From Pantoea latae (GTDB lineage: Bacteria > Pseudomonadota > Gammaproteobacteria > Enterobacterales > Enterobacteriaceae), in contig NZ_MWUE01000013.1 of the NCBI RefSeq assembly GCF_002077695.1, forward strand, positions 1 to 64,000: 64,000 bases of DNA. Reading direction: 5' to 3'. Below the pieces are notes generated by a model. The model searched no databases. It worked only from the letters and a program-made list of their open reading frames with translations, and was not told the origin of the DNA. The first letter of the stretch is position 1. The number at the start of each line of letters is the position of its first letter. Both the position numbers and the translations under genes were made by a program. Positions 59,156-64,000 of the stretch are shown here, piece by piece.

Positions 59156-60085
59156 ATGTCTACGCTTCCCTGCATCGGGCGTTTCGCCCCCTCTCCGTCT
59201 GGCGAACTGCATTTCGGCTCGCTGATTGCCGCCCTTGGCAGCTATCTTAGCGCGCGCGCGCAGCACGGCCGCTGGCTGGTGCGCATCGAGGATATCGATC
59301 CGCCGCGTGAAGTCGCCGGCGCCGCCACGCGCATTCTGCATCAGCTGGAGCACTACGGCCTGCACTGGGACGGCGACGTCTTGTGGCAGTCGCAGCGCCA
59401 TGCAGCCTACCGCGAGGCGCTCGCCTGGCTGCAGGCGCATCGCCAGAGCTACTACTGCACCTGCACGCGTCGCCGCATCCAGCAGATCGGCGGCTTTTAC
59501 GACGGCCACTGCCGCGATCGCCAGCTGCCAGCGGACAACGCCGCGCTGCGTTTGCGCCAGCATGCGCCGGTTTTCAGCTTTGACGACCAGCTGCGCGGTC
59601 ATTTGTCGGTGGATGCGCGCCTGGCGCAGGAAGATTTTATTATTCATCGTCGCGACGGCCTCTTCGCCTATAACCTGGCGGTGGTGGTGGACGATCACTT
59701 CCAGGGCGTCACAGAGATTGTGCGCGGCGCCGACTTAATTGAGCCGACGGTGCGGCAGATCGCGCTCTACCAGCAGTTCGGCTGGCCGGTGCCGGCATAT
59801 CTGCATCTGCCGCTGGCGATCGCTGCCGACGGCAATAAGCTGTCGAAGCAGAATCACGCGCCGTCGCTGCCCGCTGGCGACCCGCGTCCGCTGCTGGTGC
59901 AGGCGCTGCGCTTTCTCGGGCAGCCGGTCGTGGCGGGTTGGGAGAGCGAAACGCAGGAGAAACTGCTGGAAAGCGCCATCTCACAGTGGAATATCGCTTT
60001 GATACCCCGTGAGAACGCCCTGAAACCGGCAGAGCCGACAACACCATTCCTAAATGATTCGCAACAGGCTATGATTAGCCGCTGA
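59156..60085 (+). CDS. gluQ: glutamyl-queuosine tRNA(Asp) synthetase
   Basis: Truncated GluRS paralogue that attaches glutamate to the queuosine base of tRNA-Asp rather than to the 3' end. It has 309 residues (E. coli 308). The HIGH-like motif [12 protein letters not shown] is at about 11-22, zinc ligands are in YYCTCTRRR and GHC near 100-125, and the KMSKS-like KLSKQNHAP is near 230. There is no anticodon-binding domain, as usual for the family. No clear ribosome site is visible before the ATG. Confidence 0.95.
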   Translation: MSTLPCIGRFAPSPSGELHFGSLIAALGSYLSARAQHGRWLVRIEDIDPPREVAGAATRILHQLEHYGLHWDGDVLWQSQRHAAYREALAWLQAHRQSYYCTCTRRRIQQIGGFYDGHCRDRQLPADNAALRLRQHAPVFSFDDQLRGHLSVDARLAQEDFIIHRRDGLFAYNLAVVVDDHFQGVTEIVRGADLIEPTVRQIALYQQFGWPVPAYLHLPLAIAADGNKLSKQNHAPSLPAGDPRPLLVQALRFLGQPVVAGWESETQEKLLESAISQWNIALIPRENALKPAEPTTPFLNDSQQAMISR

Positions 60086-60124
60086 TTTTATTTACACCAC
60101 TTTACGTCGCTGTCGAGGTGTCCC

Positions 60125-61546
60125 ATTTTTACCCGAGTTGCTAATTTTTGCCGGAAAGTCCTCATGCGTGATGAGGAGGCGCCCGTCGAGGTTGAAGCTG
60201 AGCGTCATCAGATGACCATTATCCCTCGTGAGAGCCATAACATCTCGCGCAAAGACATTAGCGAAAATGCCCTCAAGGTACTCTATCGCCTGAACAAAGC
60301 AGGCTATGAAGCCTATCTGGTGGGCGGTGGCGTTCGCGACCTGCTGCTGGGTAAAAAGCCCAAGGACTTTGACATCACCACCAACGCCACGCCAGAGCAG
60401 ATGCGCAAGCTGTTCCGCAACTGCCGTCTGGTCGGGCGTCGCTTCCGTCTGGCGCACGTCATGTTCGGTCCTGAAGTAATTGAGGTCGCCACCTTCCGCG
60501 GCCATCATCAGGCCGAAGAGGATGCCGAAGAAGATCGCAATCAGTCGCAGCGCGCCCAGAGCGGCATGCTGCTGCGCGACAATATCTTCGGCAGCATCGA
60601 AGATGACGCCCAGCGTCGCGACCTGACCATCAACAGCCTCTACTACAATGTCGCCGACTTTACGGTGCGCGACTACGTGGGCGGCCTGCAGGATCTGCAG
60701 CAGGGCGTGATCCGCCTGATTGGCGATCCTGAAACGCGCTACCGCGAAGATCCGGTGCGCATGCTGCGCGTGGTGCGCTTCGCCGCCAAGCTGGAGATGT
60801 CGATCGCCGCAGAGACCGCCGAGCCGATCCCGCGCCTCGCCACGCTGCTGCGCGACATTCCGCCGGCGCGCCTGTTCGAAGAGTCGCTGAAGCTGCTGCA
60901 GGCGGGCTACGGCTACAGTACCTATATCAAGCTGCGTGAATTCCAGCTGTTCCAGCCACTGTTCCCCACCATTACGCGCAACTTCACCGATGAGGGCGAC
61001 AGCTTTATGGAGCGTATGGTGGCGCAGGTGCTGAAAAACACCGACACCCGCATCCATAACGATATGCGCGTCAATCCCGCCTTCCTGTTCGCGGCGATGT
61101 TCTGGTATCCGCAGCTCGAAGCGGCGCAGCGCATTGCTCAAGAGAGCGGCCTGACCTATTTCGACGCCTTTGCCATGGCGATGAACGATACGCTGGATGA
61201 AGCCTGCCGCGCGCTGGCGATCCCAAAACGTATCACCACGCTGATCCGCGATATCTGGCAGCTGCAGCTGCGCATGTCGCGCCGTCACGGCAAACGCGCC
61301 TGGAAGCTGATGGAGCATCCGAAGTTCCGCGCCGCCTACGATTTGCTGGCGCTGCGCGCTGAAGTCGAGAACAACCCGGAGCTGATCCGCCTTAGCCACT
61401 GGTGGGGCGAGTTCCAGGCCGCCGCGCCGACCCAGCAGAAAACCATGCTCAATACGCTGGGTGACGACCCGGCGCCGCGCCGCAAAACGCGTCGTCCGCG
61501 CCGCCGTCCCGCCGCGCCGCGCCGCGACAGCCAGAACGCCTCGTGA
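60125..61546 (+). CDS. pcnB: poly(A) polymerase I, AUU start
   Basis: Adds 3' poly(A) tails that promote RNA decay; controls copy number of ColE1-type plasmids via RNA I. The product has 473 residues from an ATT at 60125, or 460 from the first ATG at 60164. I chose ATT because the 13 codons before the ATG read [13 protein letters not shown], matching the E. coli N-terminus [14 protein letters not shown]. coli pcnB is known to start at AUU. GAGGTG lies 5 bases upstream. The nucleotidyltransferase motif [10 protein letters not shown]...DFD is near 67-85, followed by [11 protein letters not shown]. The C-terminal tail is rich in Arg and Pro. It overlaps folK. Confidence 0.92.
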   Translation: MFTRVANFCRKVLMRDEEAPVEVEAERHQMTIIPRESHNISRKDISENALKVLYRLNKAGYEAYLVGGGVRDLLLGKKPKDFDITTNATPEQMRKLFRNCRLVGRRFRLAHVMFGPEVIEVATFRGHHQAEEDAEEDRNQSQRAQSGMLLRDNIFGSIEDDAQRRDLTINSLYYNVADFTVRDYVGGLQDLQQGVIRLIGDPETRYREDPVRMLRVVRFAAKLEMSIAAETAEPIPRLATLLRDIPPARLFEESLKLLQAGYGYSTYIKLREFQLFQPLFPTITRNFTDEGDSFMERMVAQVLKNTDTRIHNDMRVNPAFLFAAMFWYPQLEAAQRIAQESGLTYFDAFAMAMNDTLDEACRALAIPKRITTLIRDIWQLQLRMSRRHGKRAWKLMEHPKFRAAYDLLALRAEVENNPELIRLSHWWGEFQAAAPTQQKTMLNTLGDDPAPRRKTRRPRRRPAAPRRDSQNAS

Positions 61547-62028
61547 CCCGCGTCTACCTGGCGCTCGGCAGCAACCTTGCCGATCCGCTGCATCAGGTCG
61601 ACGCGGCGCTGCGGGCGCTGGACGCGCTGCCTGACACCGCGCGCGTCGCCACCTCCGCTTTCTACCGCACGCCGCCTTACGGTCCACCGGATCAGCCGGA
61701 TTACCTGAACGCGGCGGTGGCGCTGGAGACCGCGCTGACGCCGGAAGCCCTGCTGGATCACACCCAGCGCATCGAGCTGGAGCACGGCCGCGTGCGCAAA
61801 GCGGAGCGCTGGGGACCGCGCACGCTCGATATCGATATCCTGCTGTTCGGCGCGCAAATCATCAACACGCCGCGCCTGACCGTGCCGCACTACGATATGC
61901 ACAACCGCGCCTTTATGCTGGTGCCGCTGCTGGCCATCGCGCCCGACGTGACGCTGCCAGACGGCCGCCCGCTGCGCGACCTGCTGGCGCGCCTCGACGC
62001 CAGCGCCATCTGTCCCTGGCACGGCTGA
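61543..62028 (+). CDS. folK: 6-hydroxymethyl-7,8-dihydropterin pyrophosphokinase
   Basis: Moves pyrophosphate from ATP to hydroxymethyl-dihydropterin in folate synthesis. It has 161 residues (E. coli 159). Motifs [20 protein letters not shown] and [15 protein letters not shown] (with the two Mg-binding aspartates) are intact. It starts at GTG overlapping the pcnB stop (GTGA), indicating coupled translation. Confidence 0.96.
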   Translation: MTRVYLALGSNLADPLHQVDAALRALDALPDTARVATSAFYRTPPYGPPDQPDYLNAAVALETALTPEALLDHTQRIELEHGRVRKAERWGPRTLDIDILLFGAQIINTPRLTVPHYDMHNRAFMLVPLLAIAPDVTLPDGRPLRDLLARLDASAICPWHG

Positions 62029-62116
62029 CGCCGCACAGATTGATACGCAGGAGATTCCGCTCTCCCGCGCTATCCAGTACACTGCGCCCATCTGAAATAC
62101 CTGAGTTGAGAGCGCA

Positions 62117-62911
62117 ATGAAACCCACCACTATTTCTCATCTGCGTCAGTGGAAAGCCGCCGGACGTAAGTTCGCCACCCTGACCGCCTACGATTTCAGC
62201 TTCGCACGCCTGTTCGCCGACGAAGGCATTCAGGTGATGCTGATCGGTGATTCCCTCGGCATGACCGTGCAGGGCCATGAGTCGACGCTGCCGGTGACCG
62301 TCGCCGATATCGCCTATCACACCGCCGCCGTGCGTCGTGGCGCGCCGCAGGCGCTGGTGATGGCCGACCTGCCTTTTATGAGCTACGCCACGCCGCAGCA
62401 AACCTTCGACAGCGCCGCGCAGCTGATGCGCGCCGGCGCCAATATGGTGAAGCTCGAAGGCGGCGCCTGGCTGGCGGAGACGGTGCGTATGCTCACCGAG
62501 CGCGCGGTGCCGGTGTGCGGCCATCTCGGCCTGACGCCGCAGTCGGTGAATATCTTCGGCGGCTATAAGGTACAGGGCCGCGACGAGGCGGCCGCCGAAC
62601 GGCTGCTGGCCGACGCGCTGGCGCTGGAAGCCGCAGGCGCGCAGCTGATGGTGCTGGAGTGCGTGCCGGTTTCGCTGGCGCAGCGCATCACCCAGGCATT
62701 GACCATTCCGGTGATCGGCATCGGCGCAGGCAACGTAACCGACGGCCAGATTCTGGTGATGCATGACGCCTTCGGCATTACCGGTGGCCATATCCCGAAA
62801 TTCGCGAAAAACTTTCTCGCCGAGGCGGGCGACATCCGCGCCGCCATCCGTCACTATATCGCCGAAGTCGAAGCGGGAACCTATCCTGCGGCTGAACACA
62901 GTTTCCAGTAA
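62117..62911 (+). CDS. panB: 3-methyl-2-oxobutanoate hydroxymethyltransferase
   Basis: First step of pantothenate synthesis: adds a hydroxymethyl group from methylene-tetrahydrofolate to 2-oxoisovalerate. It has 264 residues (E. coli 264). It is a TIM barrel with the signature [20 protein letters not shown] (split at GMTV) near 42-61 and [17 protein letters not shown] near 201-217. The gap to folK (88 bases) contains TACACT, a possible -10. It is the first gene of panB-panC-panD; folate from FolK feeds this reaction. Confidence 0.97.
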   Translation: MKPTTISHLRQWKAAGRKFATLTAYDFSFARLFADEGIQVMLIGDSLGMTVQGHESTLPVTVADIAYHTAAVRRGAPQALVMADLPFMSYATPQQTFDSAAQLMRAGANMVKLEGGAWLAETVRMLTERAVPVCGHLGLTPQSVNIFGGYKVQGRDEAAAERLLADALALEAAGAQLMVLECVPVSLAQRITQALTIPVIGIGAGNVTDGQILVMHDAFGITGGHIPKFAKNFLAEAGDIRAAIRHYIAEVEAGTYPAAEHSFQ

Positions 62912-62926
62912 TAAGGGAGCCTTACC

Positions 62927-63781
62927 GTGCTGATCATTGAAACGCTGCCGATGCTGCGCCGTGAAATCCGTCGCTGGCGTCAGGCAGGAAAACGCATCGC
63001 GCTGGTGCCGACCATGGGCAATCTGCATGACGGTCATCTGACGCTGGTGGACGAGGCGCGCGAACGCGGCGACATCGTCGTCGTCTCTATTTTCGTTAAC
63101 CCGATGCAGTTCGATCGCCCCGACGATCTGGCGCGCTATCCGCGCACGCTGCAGGAGGATTGCGAGAAGCTGAATCGCCGCAGCGTCGACGTGGTGTTCG
63201 CGCCAGCGCCTGCGGAAGTCTATCCGCAGGGGCTGGAGAACCAGACCTTCGTCGAGGTGCCTGGCCTCTCGTCGCTGCTGGAAGGCGCCAGCCGTCCCGG
63301 CCATTTTCGCGGCGTCGCCACCATCGTCAGCAAGCTGTTTAATCTGGTGCAGCCCGATATCGCCTGCTTCGGCGAAAAGGATTTTCAGCAGCTGGCGATT
63401 ATCCGCAAAATGGTGGCGGATATGGGCTTCGATATCGAGATTGTCGGCGTGCCGACGGTGCGCGCCAAAGATGGTCTGGCCCTCAGCTCGCGCAACGGCT
63501 ATCTCAGCGCGGAAGAGCGTCAGCTGGCGCCCGTGCTGGCGCAGGTGATGAACGGCATGGCGGCGCGCCTCGCCAACGGCGAACGCCATATTGAAGAGAT
63601 TATCGAGGCCGCCGAGGCGGAGCTTAGCGAGAAAGGATTGCGCCCGGACGGGCTGGCGATTTGCGACGCCAGCACGCTGGAGCCGCTGACGGTAGAGAGC
63701 CGTCGCGCGGTGATCCTGATGGCCGCCTGGCTGGGCAAGGCGCGTCTTATTGATAATCAACAGGTCGACCTGACGCAGTAA
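62927..63781 (+). CDS. panC: pantothenate synthetase
   Basis: Joins pantoate and beta-alanine with ATP via pantoyl-adenylate. It has 284 residues (E. coli 283). The HIGH-like [10 protein letters not shown] is at about 26-35, [11 protein letters not shown] near 117-127, [10 protein letters not shown] near 145, and KMSKS-like [10 protein letters not shown] near 183. The start is GTG with AAGGGAG upstream, 15 bases after panB. Confidence 0.97.
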   Translation: MLIIETLPMLRREIRRWRQAGKRIALVPTMGNLHDGHLTLVDEARERGDIVVVSIFVNPMQFDRPDDLARYPRTLQEDCEKLNRRSVDVVFAPAPAEVYPQGLENQTFVEVPGLSSLLEGASRPGHFRGVATIVSKLFNLVQPDIACFGEKDFQQLAIIRKMVADMGFDIEIVGVPTVRAKDGLALSSRNGYLSAEERQLAPVLAQVMNGMAARLANGERHIEEIIEAAEAELSEKGLRPDGLAICDASTLEPLTVESRRAVILMAAWLGKARLIDNQQVDLTQ

Positions 63782-63821
63782 GCGGGGTCGTTTTCAGGCA
63801 GAACAACAAGGTCTTCTGGTT

Positions 63822-64000
63822 ATGATTCGTACCGTTTTACAAGGCAAGCTGCACCGCGTGAAAGTGACCCAGGCGGATTTGCACTATGAAGGTTCCTGCG
63901 CCATCGATCAGGATTTCCTCGACGCGTCCGGCATCCTGCAGTATGAGGCCATTGATATCTATAACGTCACCAACGGCCAGCGTTTCTCTACCTACGCTAT
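63822..64000 (+). CDS. panD: aspartate 1-decarboxylase PanD (5' part only)
   Basis: Makes beta-alanine for PanC. Only the first 59 codons are in the window; the E. coli protein has 126 residues. The N-terminal [20 protein letters not shown] and the self-cleavage site YEGSC (Gly24-Ser25, which yields the pyruvoyl group) are intact. PanM-type maturation factor is not in view. It lies 40 bases after panC, directly following it as the third pan gene. Confidence 0.95.
   Translation, partial: MIRTVLQGKLHRVKVTQADLHYEGSCAIDQDFLDASGILQYEAIDIYNVTNGQRFSTYA

Overview
This is a core-chromosome segment of a gamma-proteobacterium of the order Enterobacterales. Nearly every protein lines up over its full length with an E. 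coli K-12 counterpart recalled from memory. The gene order from gmhB to panD is that of the E. coli region between rrnH and panD, read here in the opposite direction. The high GC at third codon positions, the loss of nlpE/yaeF/yaeQ and clcA/yadS relative to E. coli, and a small cytochrome c gene beside tilS suggest an Erwiniaceae-type genome (Pantoea, Mixta or Erwinia). That genus-level statement is inference. I saw no insertion sequence, prophage, CRISPR array or tRNA gene.

Layout. 1-316: promoters and leader of a ribosomal RNA operon that runs leftward out of the window; the 16S gene itself lies outside. 317-7100: gmhB, the methionine importer metNIQ behind MetJ boxes, the stress lipoprotein gene rcsF, trmO, proS and arfB. 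7300-9860: yaeP-rof, a cytochrome c gene, tilS and a VOC-fold gene. 9900-31832: a long leftward block with lysine decarboxylase, accA, dnaE, rnhB, the lipid A genes lpxB-lpxA-fabZ-lpxD, skp-bamA-rseP, cdsA-uppS-dxr, frr, pyrH and tsf-rpsB. This block joins outer-membrane lipid and protein assembly, isoprenoid and phospholipid precursors and translation. 32150-37179: map, glnD, dapD and yaeH, rightward. 37180-37528: an unusual structured non-coding stretch.

37529-41913: cdaR, degP and dgt, leftward. 42006-45740: mtnN-btuF, a small secreted protein gene, erpA and hemL. 45829-57025: the ferrichrome operon fhuACDB behind a Fur box, then mrcB and hrpB, all leftward. 57101-64000: thpR-sfsA, dksA-gluQ, pcnB-folK and panB-panC-panD, rightward; panD is cut by the window end.

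Most of the window is ordinary housekeeping DNA. The points most worth a second look are the multi-hairpin element between yaeH and cdaR, which has two GGGA-loop hairpins matching the CsrA-binding consensus, and the AUU start codon of pcnB. Next come the hairpin between dksA and gluQ, the glutamine-repeat tail of PBP1b, and the replaced or missing genes around arfB and erpA.
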